Shown: positions 50,184 through 58,368 of the stretch, piece after piece | How the letters are laid out: every line of letters begins with the position of its first letter | Position numbering within the stretch: position 1 is the stretch's first letter | NCBI GenBank assembly: GCA_934359255.1 | Contig: CAKRLG010000001.1 | Coordinates: forward strand, 1 to 64,000 | Reading direction: 5' to 3' | Source of the DNA: an uncultured Ruminococcus sp. | Lineage (GTDB): Bacteria > Bacillota > Clostridia > Lachnospirales > Lachnospiraceae | DNA length: 64,000 nucleotides | Notes under the pieces: generated by a model | Told to the model about the DNA's origin: nothing | Database searches by the model: none | The model's input: the letters and a program-made list of their open reading frames with translations, nothing else | Translations under genes and position numbers: made by a program

Positions 50184-50224
50184 AAAAAGGCGGAACTCTT
50201 CACCTGTTTCAGAAGAATTCCGCC
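50184..50224 (-). terminator. Attenuating terminator between oppA and oppB
   Basis: On the minus strand GGCGGAATTCTTC pairs with GAAGAGTTCCGCC and is followed by TTTTTG. Partial read-through would give more oppA than oppBCDF, a usual arrangement for binding-protein operons. Confidence 0.75.
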
Positions 50225-50259
50225 CTCATTATAAATAGTGTCTAATCTTTGGTGATTAC

Positions 50260-51885
50260 TTATTCAGCAATTTTCAGACTGGAAGTATCCTCGAAGGTAT
50301 ATACCGGAACAAGTCCTGCATCTTCCACACCCTGGATCCGGTTGTTTACAACCAGAATCTTGTTGTTGGAAACGAACGGGTAGAAAGCACCGGTATCCTG
50401 GATCGCTGCCTGCAGTTTTGCATAGATTTCTTTTCTTGCAGACTCATCTGTCTCAGAACGACCTTCTTCAAACAGCTGATCGATGGTATCGTATCCGCTG
50501 TAGTACATGTAGTTATAAGCACCATCATTTTCAAACAGACTTGCGAACGTATCCGGATCGATACCCATGATATATCCGCCCAGGTACATATCGTACTCGT
50601 TGTCCGGATCCTGCATCGCATTGGCGATCGCTGTGGAGTCCCCACCGGCAAGTTCTACGGTTACACCAACTTCTTTCAGCTGTTCCTGAATCAGCAGAGC
50701 CTGTGAAGACTGTGCGGTATCGCTGGAGCTATAACCAAGTTTCAGCTTCAGACCGCTGACACCGGCTTCCTCTAACATGCTCTTTGCTTTGTCTACATCC
50801 TGCTCATATTTTTCCACACCATCTTCTGTGTAGAACTGGCTGTTGGTTGGCAGGAAGGTATACGGGATGCTGTAATATTCATCGGATTCATACGCTGCAT
50901 CATCCATGGCTTTTCTGTCCATGGCAAACAGCAGGGCTTTCCGGACATTTTCGTCCGTTACTCTGTTACAGTTAATCTCCAGATATCCTACACGACCTTC
51001 GGTATAAGAATAAGTTGTCAGGTTGCTTGCATCCAGATCCAGTTTTTTCACCTGCTGCGGTGTCATCTGGTAAGCATCTACTTCCCCGTTCTGCAGAGCC
51101 AGGATTGCGGTATCTGCATTCTCGATGATCTGGAATACTACATTTTTGATAGACGGTTCGCCTTTGTAGTAGTTTTCATTTGCTTCAAACTTCAGATAAG
51201 AACCTGACTGGTAATCTACCAGTTTGTACGGGCCGGTTCCTACGGAGTTCATGTTGTAATCGTTATGTTCAAAGTATGTGACATCTTTGTAGATGTGCTC
51301 CGGCATAATGAAAATCTGGCTTAACATCTCGATGGCGGTAGGTGTTACATACGGGAAGGTAAAGGATACGGTATAGTCATCCACTTTTTCTACTTTTACC
51401 GTTCCCTGATCATAAACCAGCTGAGAATATGCCCAGCCAAGATTGTCTTCCTGTTCCATAGCTTCGTATGTGAATACCACGTCGTCTGCGGTAAATGGTT
51501 CGCCGTCAGACCATTTTACATCGTCTCTCAGTTTGAATGTATATGTCAGATTATCATCAGATACGCTGTAATCTGTAGCCAGAAACCAGTTGATTCCATC
51601 GGCATTGTTCATATACAGAGGGGAGTAGATCATCTTTACAGTAGATAATCCCCAACGGTCAGATGTTGTGATAACATTGACAGTCTCTGTCGGGTCCCCG
51701 GAGATGGCATAGGTAAATGTGCTGTCACCAGAAGTCTCTGTGGTAGCTGTACTGCTGTCGGCAGTGGTTGTGTCCGCTGTGCTGTCATCTTCTGCAACCG
51801 GATCTTTTCCGCCGCAGGCTGTCAGACTTGCTGCAAGCATCGCTGTCAGAGTAAGTACAGATACAAGTTTTTTGAATCTCTTCAT
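50260..51885 (-). CDS. oppA: Oligopeptide-binding lipoprotein OppA
   Basis: This is the extracellular peptide-binding protein of the importer. The 541-residue sequence has a lipoprotein signal (VSVLTLTAMLAASLTACGGK), an acidic/Thr-rich linker, and the SBP_bac_5 domain (DDNLTYTFKLRDDVKWSDGE, PFTADDVVFTYEAM, NRVTDENVRKALLFAMDRKA). GGAGG lies before the ATG. A near-consensus promoter is 55 bp upstream. It is the first gene of the operon. Confidence 0.93.
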   Translation of the reverse strand: MKRFKKLVSVLTLTAMLAASLTACGGKDPVAEDDSTADTTTADSSTATTETSGDSTFTYAISGDPTETVNVITTSDRWGLSTVKMIYSPLYMNNADGINWFLATDYSVSDDNLTYTFKLRDDVKWSDGEPFTADDVVFTYEAMEQEDNLGWAYSQLVYDQGTVKVEKVDDYTVSFTFPYVTPTAIEMLSQIFIMPEHIYKDVTYFEHNDYNMNSVGTGPYKLVDYQSGSYLKFEANENYYKGEPSIKNVVFQIIENADTAILALQNGEVDAYQMTPQQVKKLDLDASNLTTYSYTEGRVGYLEINCNRVTDENVRKALLFAMDRKAMDDAAYESDEYYSIPYTFLPTNSQFYTEDGVEKYEQDVDKAKSMLEEAGVSGLKLKLGYSSSDTAQSSQALLIQEQLKEVGVTVELAGGDSTAIANAMQDPDNEYDMYLGGYIMGIDPDTFASLFENDGAYNYMYYSGYDTIDQLFEEGRSETDESARKEIYAKLQAAIQDTGAFYPFVSNNKILVVNNRIQGVEDAGLVPVYTFEDTSSLKIAE

Positions 51886-51939
51886 GTCACTCTTTCTCCT
51901 CCTTGTTTTTGCCTGATTTTTTTACAAGTATACTACACC

Positions 51940-51968
51940 ATGTTAGCAAAGGAAGGTCGATTTGTCAA
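51940..51968 (-). promoter_or_regulatory. Promoter of the opp operon
   Basis: On the minus strand TTGACA (51968-51963), a 17-bp spacer and TAACAT (51945-51940). A TATACT further downstream is badly spaced from any -35 box and was not chosen. Confidence 0.65.
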
Positions 51969-52065
51969 TTGATTTTCTATATAAACATAGTTTTTCGATA
52001 TGTTTTAGTTAATGTTTTATTACTTTTATCCGTCTCACCCTTTCTCCTGTTACCCTCACAATGCA

Positions 52066-52101
52066 AAAGACCCCTTCAGCAGAAACATCTGCTGAAGGGG
52101 T
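52066..52101 (-). terminator. Terminator after glgB
   Basis: CCCCTTCAGCAGA and TCTGCTGAAGGGG form a long stem. On the minus strand TCTTTTG follows. It lies about 38 bp beyond the glgB stop. Confidence 0.85.
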
Positions 52102-52138
52102 TCGTCACTTTCTTCTATATTTTCTCTGTGTCTGTTCA

Positions 52139-54046
52139 TTAATTAAATGCAAACACTGCAACCTCATACGGTGCAAGTGGATATGCTACATGATACGGAA
52201 GTCCGTCACACTCACCTTTCACTGGTTTAAATACGGCGTTGTCTACGTGATGATGTCCACCATAAGCCGGATCTGCACTGCTTAAGATCAGTTTACACTG
52301 TTTTTTCTGCGGTACACCTACCCAGTAGTCTTTCCGCTCTACCGGTGTAAAGTTGCAGACAAACAGTAGATTGTTTCTCTTCGTCGGTGACCAGCGGATG
52401 AAACTATAGATGCTTCTGTCTGCATCGTCTGCATTGATCCACTGAAAACCATCATAGCCATTGGCATCCGCATACAGTGCCGGATATTTTTTATACATCA
52501 TCTGCAAATCTCTTACATAATCCTGTAACTGCTGATGTCTTGCCTCACGGAGCAGATACCAGTCAAGCTCTCTCGCCTCACTCCACTCCTGAAACTGTCC
52601 GAACTCCTGTCCCATAAAAAGCAGTTTCTTACCCGGGTGACCCATCATAAAGGAATATCCGGCTTTCAGATTCTCAAATTTGTCATCGTACTCTCCGGGC
52701 ATCTTGTTGATCATGGAGCATTTCAGATGGACAACTTCATCATGAGACAGGACCAGAATGTACTCCTCGCTGAAGGCATAGGTCATGGAGAAGGTCATCT
52801 TATTATGGTTGAATTTTCTGAAATACGGATCCAGTTTCATATACTCCAGGAAATCGTGCATCCATCCCATGTTCCACTTAAACGTAAATCCGAGACCGTT
52901 CTCTTTTTCCACATCTCCGGTTACTTTCGGCCATGCAGTAGACTCTTCAGCGATCATCATGGTTCCTTTGTTTCTTCCAAGAATCAGCGTATTCAGATGC
53001 TTGAAAAATTCAATAGCCTCCAGGTTCTCGTTACCGCCATATTTGTTCGCGATCCACTGTCCGTCTTTCTTTCCATAATCCAGATACAGCATGGACGCCA
53101 CTGCATCCACACGCAGACCGTCTACATGGAACTCTTCGATCCAGTACAGTGCGTTCGCGATCAGGAAATTCTTGACTTCGTTTTTTCCATAATTAAAGAT
53201 CTTGGTACCCCAGTCCGGATGCTCTCCCTGACGTGGGTCAGAATGCTCGTAGATACAGGTTCCGTCAAACTCTGCCAGTCCGTGAGCATCTTTCGGAAAA
53301 TGCGCCGGTACCCAGTCGAGGATGACACCGATCTTATTTTTATGTAAATAATTAACCAGATATTTGAATTCTTTCGGAGATCCGAAACGGGCGGTCGGTG
53401 CATAGTAACCGGTAACCTGATAACCCCAGGAGCCGTCAAACGGATGCTCCGCGATACCCATCAGTTCCACATGGGTATAACCCATACGTTTTACATAATC
53501 TGCCAGCTCATGTGCCAGTTCCCGGTAGCTGTAGAAGCCGTCCGGATCTCCATCGGAAGCCGGATGCTTTTTCCAGGAACCCGGATGTACTTCATAGATG
53601 GAAAGAGCAGCTCTTCTCGGATCCGTCTCTTTTCTCTTTTTCAACCATGTGGCATCGCCCCATTTGAAACCTGTGATATCCGCGATACGGGATGCATTGC
53701 CCGGGCGCATCTCAGACCAGTTTGCATAAGGATCTGCTTTGTACAGCAGTCTTCCGTCCATGGCACGGATACAGAATTTGTACAGATCTCCCACTTCCGC
53801 TCCTGCAACAAAAGTCTCCCAGACACCGATCGGTCCGGTCTTTTTCATCGGATGTCGCTCCGGATCCCAGTCATTAAACTCACCGACAACAGAAACATCC
53901 TCTGCGTTCGGTGCCCATACTGCAAAATACGTGCCGCTTTTTCCATTCTGTGTTACCGGATGCGCTCCCAGTTTCTTATAAATATCATAATGCGTTGCCT
54001 GACCAAACAAATATTGATCCAGTTCCCCAAACTCCATCTTTGCCAT
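52139..54046 (-). CDS. glgB: 1,4-α-glucan branching enzyme
   Basis: This enzyme makes the α-1,6 branches of glycogen. The 635-residue protein has a CBM48 N-domain (FAVWAPNAEDVSVVGEFNDW), a GH13 barrel with DWVPAHFPKDAHGL, catalytic Asp in DGLRVDAVASML, catalytic Glu in MMIAEESTAWP and Asp in LSHDEVVHL, and a C-terminal β-domain. The G-K-G sequence that usually follows the last motif reads L-K-C here. No other glycogen genes are adjacent. GGAGAC lies ahead of the ATG. It follows the TetR gene by 85 bp without a clear terminator between, so they may share a transcript. Confidence 0.93.
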   Translation of the reverse strand: MAKMEFGELDQYLFGQATHYDIYKKLGAHPVTQNGKSGTYFAVWAPNAEDVSVVGEFNDWDPERHPMKKTGPIGVWETFVAGAEVGDLYKFCIRAMDGRLLYKADPYANWSEMRPGNASRIADITGFKWGDATWLKKRKETDPRRAALSIYEVHPGSWKKHPASDGDPDGFYSYRELAHELADYVKRMGYTHVELMGIAEHPFDGSWGYQVTGYYAPTARFGSPKEFKYLVNYLHKNKIGVILDWVPAHFPKDAHGLAEFDGTCIYEHSDPRQGEHPDWGTKIFNYGKNEVKNFLIANALYWIEEFHVDGLRVDAVASMLYLDYGKKDGQWIANKYGGNENLEAIEFFKHLNTLILGRNKGTMMIAEESTAWPKVTGDVEKENGLGFTFKWNMGWMHDFLEYMKLDPYFRKFNHNKMTFSMTYAFSEEYILVLSHDEVVHLKCSMINKMPGEYDDKFENLKAGYSFMMGHPGKKLLFMGQEFGQFQEWSEARELDWYLLREARHQQLQDYVRDLQMMYKKYPALYADANGYDGFQWINADDADRSIYSFIRWSPTKRNNLLFVCNFTPVERKDYWVGVPQKKQCKLILSSADPAYGGHHHVDNAVFKPVKGECDGLPYHVAYPLAPYEVAVFAFN

Positions 54047-54131
54047 ATCCCCGTCTCCTTTTTCTTTTATCTTAACTGTCTTTCCAGTTATTTTTCACAC
54101 TCATACCTGCAACTGTTCCATACTTTCGCAG

Positions 54132-54713
54132 TTACGAATAAATACCGTACAGGAACTGCCGGACGATCTCATACGTTCTCTGATCTGTCATCACCAGTCC
54201 GTGTTCTTCATCCTGCTCTCTTCCCAGCATCATCATATGAGAATCCAGAATCCCCATGAAGCTCACCGCGAACTGCTCCTGGCGGCCACCCATATTTCCC
54301 AGCCGGTCTGCCGAATCCTCGAAAATCCGCACCACAAGCTGGTAATACTTCTGTATCAGCGGATACACCGTACGGAATCCTTCCGATTTTTTTCCGGAAT
54401 AAAACTGACTCAGCATAAACAAATAAAACTGCCAGTGGCTTCCCGCAAAATCAAAATATGCTCTCGCTACACGATATAACACCTGTGGGACATCCCCCGG
54501 TTCTTCCACCGCTTTTTCCAACATCTCTTCCAGAATATGACTGTTCTCCTCAAGGATCGTTTCCATCAGTCCCTGCTTGCTTCCAAAATAATAATACAAC
54601 GTCGGTTTTGTAATTCCGGACTGTTCTGCAATCTCCTGCACCCCAACAGCATCGTATCCCCGGGCACAAAACAGTTCCAGCGCTTTTCCCATGATCAGCT
54701 GCCGATTATCCAT
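54132..54713 (-). CDS. TetR-family transcriptional regulator
   Basis: The 193-residue protein has a TetR helix-turn-helix at the N terminus (KALELFCARGYDAVGVQEIAEQSGITKPTLYYYFGSKQGL, about 10-50) and an all-helical ligand domain. I start at 54713, where AAGGGGGC precedes the ATG; the longer frame extends through the promoter. An operator-like palindrome lies in its own promoter, so it is probably autoregulated. Its other targets are not evident; glgB downstream is a candidate only by position. Confidence 0.86.
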   Translation of the reverse strand: MDNRQLIMGKALELFCARGYDAVGVQEIAEQSGITKPTLYYYFGSKQGLMETILEENSHILEEMLEKAVEEPGDVPQVLYRVARAYFDFAGSHWQFYLFMLSQFYSGKKSEGFRTVYPLIQKYYQLVVRIFEDSADRLGNMGGRQEQFAVSFMGILDSHMMMLGREQDEEHGLVMTDQRTYEIVRQFLYGIYS

Positions 54714-54788
54714 CTGTCTCAGCCCCCTTTCCTTATATTTACCAGCTGTTGATCCGCGATTTTTCAGGGTAATCCCCTGTCTTTTTAT

Positions 54789-54817
54789 ATTATACCAATC
54801 GGTATAGAAGGTGTCAA
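54789..54817 (-). promoter_or_regulatory. TetR promoter with an overlapping palindromic operator
   Basis: On the minus strand TTGACA (54817-54812), a 17-bp spacer and TATAAT (54794-54789). TATACCAATCGGTATA at 54791-54806, with 6-bp perfect arms, covers the -10 box and part of the spacer, so a bound repressor would block the polymerase. Confidence 0.85.
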
Positions 54818-54914
54818 CGCAATCTTCTCTTTCTGATTCTTGCTTTTTCACCAAAAAATGTAATCATTTTTCATTAATTTTCACAAAATCTTCAGATATG
54901 TTTTCATGTATTTG

Positions 54915-54923
54915 TGGTACAAT
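54915..54923 (+). promoter_or_regulatory. Extended -10 promoter of the zinc-ribbon gene
   Basis: TGG-TACAAT is an extended -10 box. No good -35 box lies upstream. It is about 35 bp ahead of the start at 54957. Confidence 0.4.
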
Positions 54924-54956
54924 AAAATCTGAAATTCTAACAAGGGGGAGTGAATT

Positions 54957-55853
54957 ATGAAATGTCCATCCTGTGGTGCTGAGGTCACCGGTCGTTTTTG
55001 CAGTTTCTGCGGTGCACCGCTTCCGGCCGCTTCCAATGACAATACTTCAGTCACAAAAAATACAGATACCGATCGTCTGGTGGATGACTGGCAGTCCTTC
55101 GATGATTATGTAAACCGCAACTCATCAAAACCAGTCGTTGATAACGGCAACGGTACCGGTAGTCCTGCTTCCGGTAAAAATGAGACTCCCGCTGCCAGAC
55201 GCCGGGAAGAAAATAAAAAAACCAGAACCTCCGGTTCCGGCAGTTCCAAAAATACTGCCACAAATCAGCATACGGTTTATAAAACTACTGCACAGAAAAC
55301 GAAAACAAAAACCAAACATAAAAAGAAGAAAAAAGGAGGCGGACTATTGTCTGCAGCCACATCTTTGACTACCGGAAGCGTAAAACTGGGAGGCACCCTG
55401 TTTTATCTTGTGATCCAGTGGATCTGCGTAGCCCTGATGGCTTTGTCCACCCTTCGTATGGCACAGAACTTCTGGGCCAACCGGGTGACCCTGGGTTCTA
55501 TCGCCGGCGTAGTCCAGGAAAAGAATTATGCCCAGGGAATTTATCTGATTGGGGCACTGATCTGTGTGGGCTTTGGTTGTATCCAGGCACTGTGGATCGC
55601 CAGCAGAAAGCGGATGCCGGACCACGGCAAGATCCGCCAGGTAGATATGGGGCGGGGACTGTTCGGTTTTGTTGTCCTGATTCTTCTGGCATTCATATCC
55701 ACCTATGCCTATCCCCTCCTTCCTGCCAGCCCGGCTCCGCTGGAAGGAGCCAAATTGTTCTTCCATATCGTGGACGATCTGGGCAAGTCCTTTTTGTTCA
55801 TGAATGTGATCGGAGCAGTTTTGTGCGTGGTGCGTAAGATGGGGACACGGTAG
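54957..55853 (+). CDS. Zinc-ribbon membrane protein
   Basis: The 298-residue protein has a double CxxC zinc ribbon (MKCPSCGAEVTGRFCSFCGAP), a Lys/Thr/Ser-rich disordered region (residues 35-130, ending KTKTKTKHKKKKKGGG), and a C-terminal membrane domain with four helices (TLFYLVIQWICVALMALSTL onward). GGGGGAG precedes the ATG. It is one of the few plus-strand genes and stands alone. It shares the zinc-ribbon plus membrane layout with the genes at 28690 and 30944, but not their repeats. Function is unknown. Confidence 0.75.
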   Translation: MKCPSCGAEVTGRFCSFCGAPLPAASNDNTSVTKNTDTDRLVDDWQSFDDYVNRNSSKPVVDNGNGTGSPASGKNETPAARRREENKKTRTSGSGSSKNTATNQHTVYKTTAQKTKTKTKHKKKKKGGGLLSAATSLTTGSVKLGGTLFYLVIQWICVALMALSTLRMAQNFWANRVTLGSIAGVVQEKNYAQGIYLIGALICVGFGCIQALWIASRKRMPDHGKIRQVDMGRGLFGFVVLILLAFISTYAYPLLPASPAPLEGAKLFFHIVDDLGKSFLFMNVIGAVLCVVRKMGTR

Positions 55854-55877
55854 TCGCCAGGGTCTTGTGCAGTCACA

Positions 55878-55901
55878 GACTTTGGCTCATTACTCGCGTA
55901 A
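55878..55901 (+). repeat. 24-bp intergenic repeat, copy 2
   Basis: It differs from 314-337 at two positions. As in copy 1, a terminator hairpin begins within a few bases of its right end. Confidence 0.6.
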
Positions 55902-55904
55902 CTT

Positions 55905-55952
55905 AAAAAGCAGAGGAAATCGTTCTTCATGAACGGATTTCCTCTGCTTTTT
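55905..55952. terminator. Bidirectional terminator between convergent genes
   Basis: AAAAAGCAGAGGAAATC and its partner form a long stem around a short loop, with A- and T-runs at the two sides. It serves the zinc-ribbon gene (plus) and the GH172 gene (minus). Confidence 0.88.
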
Positions 55953-55982
55953 ATTAACATATTCTGGCAAAACAATTTGTTT

Positions 55983-57095
55983 TTATCTAGGCCAGCGATC
56001 TTCTTTGCCAGGAAGTTCCGGGAAGCTGTTATGTGGTTCTGCCTGATACCAGTATGCCACACTTGCCACATCATCCTGTCTCTCGAAGAATCCTCTGTAG
56101 CCTACACCAATCTGCTGGATCGTCACTTTCAGATCCTCATCAAAACAGATCGGATCCTGAATATGCCAGCGGTAAAAACCTCTCATCGGCATACAGTCAT
56201 CGTTGTGATAGAAATTGTGAATCAACTCATCGTGAGAAGAATAATATGGATATCCCAGATAAGGTGTGCAATAATTCTGTTCCACCGTCTTACCATCAAC
56301 CTGTTTCGCAAAGCTCCAGGAACCACCGAAATAATCTTCTGTTCCCGTTCCACAAATAGTTGGATATTCCTCATCTCCGTCAATATAGAACTTAACTTCG
56401 CCTTCGCCCCACCAGTAACGTTCCAGTGTTGTCAGTGCCATATAAGTACCTACATAGTGACCCTTTCCTTTGACATTATCAAGGATTACATAATCTTTCT
56501 TCAGCTGGGTGATCTTTTCTCTTCTCCACTGTGCATGGAAGTAAGCGATATCCTCCGGCAGTCCTTCATCATACAGGCAGTAATCCACCTGATAGAAGAA
56601 TGCAGGAATTGGATTGGCATGCTGATTTTCCAGAGTGATTCTTGCTTTTTTTCTGAAAGGCATCTGGAAATAACAATTCAATCCTCTGCTTGGCACTACC
56701 GCGATCGGCATAGAGTTTACGTTGCATTCTCTACCAAAACCACAGCAGAAAAAGTCTCCCAGCGGACTTTCTACAGACGGTTCCTCTTCATCATCCCAGT
56801 ACATACGAAGAACCAGATCTCTCAATACAAAGCAATCTGCGTCTGTGGTTTTTGCATCCACAGTGATCCAGATATGGTTGATTGCACCAGGTCCTTCAAT
56901 CTCTGCCAGTGTCACTGTCTGACCACTTGCGATATCTCTAAGACACGGGCTTCCCTTTCTGGAAGGTCCGAGATCACTGGCTGCCATACCGCCTTTTCCT
57001 TTTTCGCCTTTTGGATTTTCCGCATTGATCGCACGGCTTTTTCTGTGTTTCGCCAATGCAAGATTACTTAAAGTTCCACCAAATTCGTTATACAT
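55983..57095 (-). CDS. GH172-family (DUF2961) glycosidase
   Basis: The 370-residue protein belongs to the former DUF2961, now GH172, which includes difructose-dianhydride and arabinofuranoside-active enzymes. Characteristic motifs are MAASDLGPSRKGSPCLRDI, EIEGPGAINHIWITV, CGTGTEDYFGGSW (with a probable catalytic Glu) and RWHIQDPICFDEDLKV. It has no signal peptide, so it acts in the cytoplasm. The start at the ATG at 57095 is 8 nt from GGAGG; the ATG at 57101 is too close. It ends the right-hand carbohydrate cluster. Confidence 0.85.
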   Translation of the reverse strand: MYNEFGGTLSNLALAKHRKSRAINAENPKGEKGKGGMAASDLGPSRKGSPCLRDIASGQTVTLAEIEGPGAINHIWITVDAKTTDADCFVLRDLVLRMYWDDEEEPSVESPLGDFFCCGFGRECNVNSMPIAVVPSRGLNCYFQMPFRKKARITLENQHANPIPAFFYQVDYCLYDEGLPEDIAYFHAQWRREKITQLKKDYVILDNVKGKGHYVGTYMALTTLERYWWGEGEVKFYIDGDEEYPTICGTGTEDYFGGSWSFAKQVDGKTVEQNYCTPYLGYPYYSSHDELIHNFYHNDDCMPMRGFYRWHIQDPICFDEDLKVTIQQIGVGYRGFFERQDDVASVAYWYQAEPHNSFPELPGKEDRWPR

Positions 57096-57241
57096 TCTCA
57101 TGTCCTCCTTCTAGTCTCCGAATAGCATCTGGCTTTTATTCCTTTTGCCATTATATCATCCATAACCTCTTTTTTAAAGACTCTAAAAAACATATTTCAG
57201 ATGTTTGACCGGATACCATGCATATAGCAGATAACACAATA

Positions 57242-57265
57242 GCCGGGCAAAACTCACCCGGCCAT
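57242..57265 (-). terminator. Probable terminator after the esterase gene
   Basis: On the minus strand GCCGGG and CCCGGC close a 9-nt loop, followed by TATTGTGTTAT. The T-run is broken, so the site may be weak and permit read-through to the GH172 gene. The rest of 57096-57295 shows nothing else. Confidence 0.55.
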
Positions 57266-57295
57266 GTTACTTTTATTCTGCTACTTTATACAGTT

Positions 57296-58333
57296 TTATC
57301 GAAAAATCATCTGCGCAAAGTCCGCAAAGCACGGTCTCCACACATTCCAGTCATGTTCGCCCGGATAGATCTTCCTGATTTCATGTACGCCTTTCTCCTG
57401 GATGATTGCATCCTCTTCCAGAAATCTGGAAAGGCGACAGTCATTATCTCCGATACAGCGGAAAAAGGTATGAAAATAATTGTTAAAGTCCGGATCGTCC
57501 ATCGCCTTCAGATGGGTCTGTTCATAAGGTTTTCTTCCGACCGCATCACGGTCCGGATTGCCTTCGATGTTATCTCTTATAAAACCTGAGAAGATGCCGA
57601 CTTCGCTGAACAGGTCAGGATGGTCGCATATCGTCCGGGTTGTCTGTACAGAACCCATGGACAAGCCTGCCATACCTCTCTTTTCCTTACAACCGCCAAA
57701 CTGATATTTTTTCTCTGCCATCGGAATAATTTCCTCTACCAGCATCCGTTCCAGCAAAACATGGTTTAATCGTTCTTCTGAACCGACCTTTTCCTGTACC
57801 ATACCGTCACTCATCACAAGTGCAAAAGGTTTTATTTTTCCCATCTCGATCAGGTTATCCAGTATGATATTGGCTTTTCCGGTTGTTGTCCAGGAAATCT
57901 CACTCTCACCGAATCCATGCTGCAGATACAGAACCGGAAGACCTGCGGATGGTACGCATGGTGGAAGATAAACGATGAATCGTTCCCAGTTATTGGAAAT
58001 CTCAGACTTATAGAATTCATGTGTCAGCGTTCCATGCGGGATGTCACGAATCTCAGCCAGCTTCTTTTCATCCGGCAGTTCAATATAATTATATAAACGG
58101 CCATATCCATGTCCGATCGGCAGCTCAGGAAGCAGAACCTCCTGTCCGTCCACACAGATCTGTACATAATTCACAGCTGTGGAAAACGGAAGTTCCAGAA
58201 TCCACTTTTCTCCGTCTTTTGCAAATGAATAGGTTTTGTCATCCCACTTTAAAGAAAGCTCTTTTGCATTTTCACAGTCCAGCTGCAAAAAATTCTTTCC
58301 GTCTTTCCGGAAAAGTATGCTATTTTGTTCCAT
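57296..58333 (-). CDS. CE1-type esterase
   Basis: This α/β-hydrolase belongs to the esterase D/feruloyl esterase group. The 345-residue protein has an N-terminal β-sandwich with a CBM48-like role (LSLKWDDKTYSFAKDGEKW), then the hydrolase domain: oxyanion region VLYLQHGFGESEISW, nucleophile elbow AGLSMGSVQTTRT (Ser) and the catalytic His in YPGEHDWNVWRPCF. It probably removes acyl groups from polysaccharide fragments; the acyl group is unknown. I start at 58333 with AAGGAGG ahead. It lies 35 bp after the GH28 gene. Confidence 0.83.
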   Translation of the reverse strand: MEQNSILFRKDGKNFLQLDCENAKELSLKWDDKTYSFAKDGEKWILELPFSTAVNYVQICVDGQEVLLPELPIGHGYGRLYNYIELPDEKKLAEIRDIPHGTLTHEFYKSEISNNWERFIVYLPPCVPSAGLPVLYLQHGFGESEISWTTTGKANIILDNLIEMGKIKPFALVMSDGMVQEKVGSEERLNHVLLERMLVEEIIPMAEKKYQFGGCKEKRGMAGLSMGSVQTTRTICDHPDLFSEVGIFSGFIRDNIEGNPDRDAVGRKPYEQTHLKAMDDPDFNNYFHTFFRCIGDNDCRLSRFLEEDAIIQEKGVHEIRKIYPGEHDWNVWRPCFADFAQMIFR

Positions 58334-58368
58334 AAGTGCCTCCTTACTCTCCATTTTTCTTTACATCA

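Noticed and set aside
51931..51968. Second opp promoter using TATACT
   Set aside because: No -35 box lies at 16-18 bp; TTGACA with a 17-bp spacer to TAACAT fits better.
55929..57071. A 380-residue plus-strand open frame
   Set aside because: Antisense to the GH172 gene and it starts inside a terminator hairpin.
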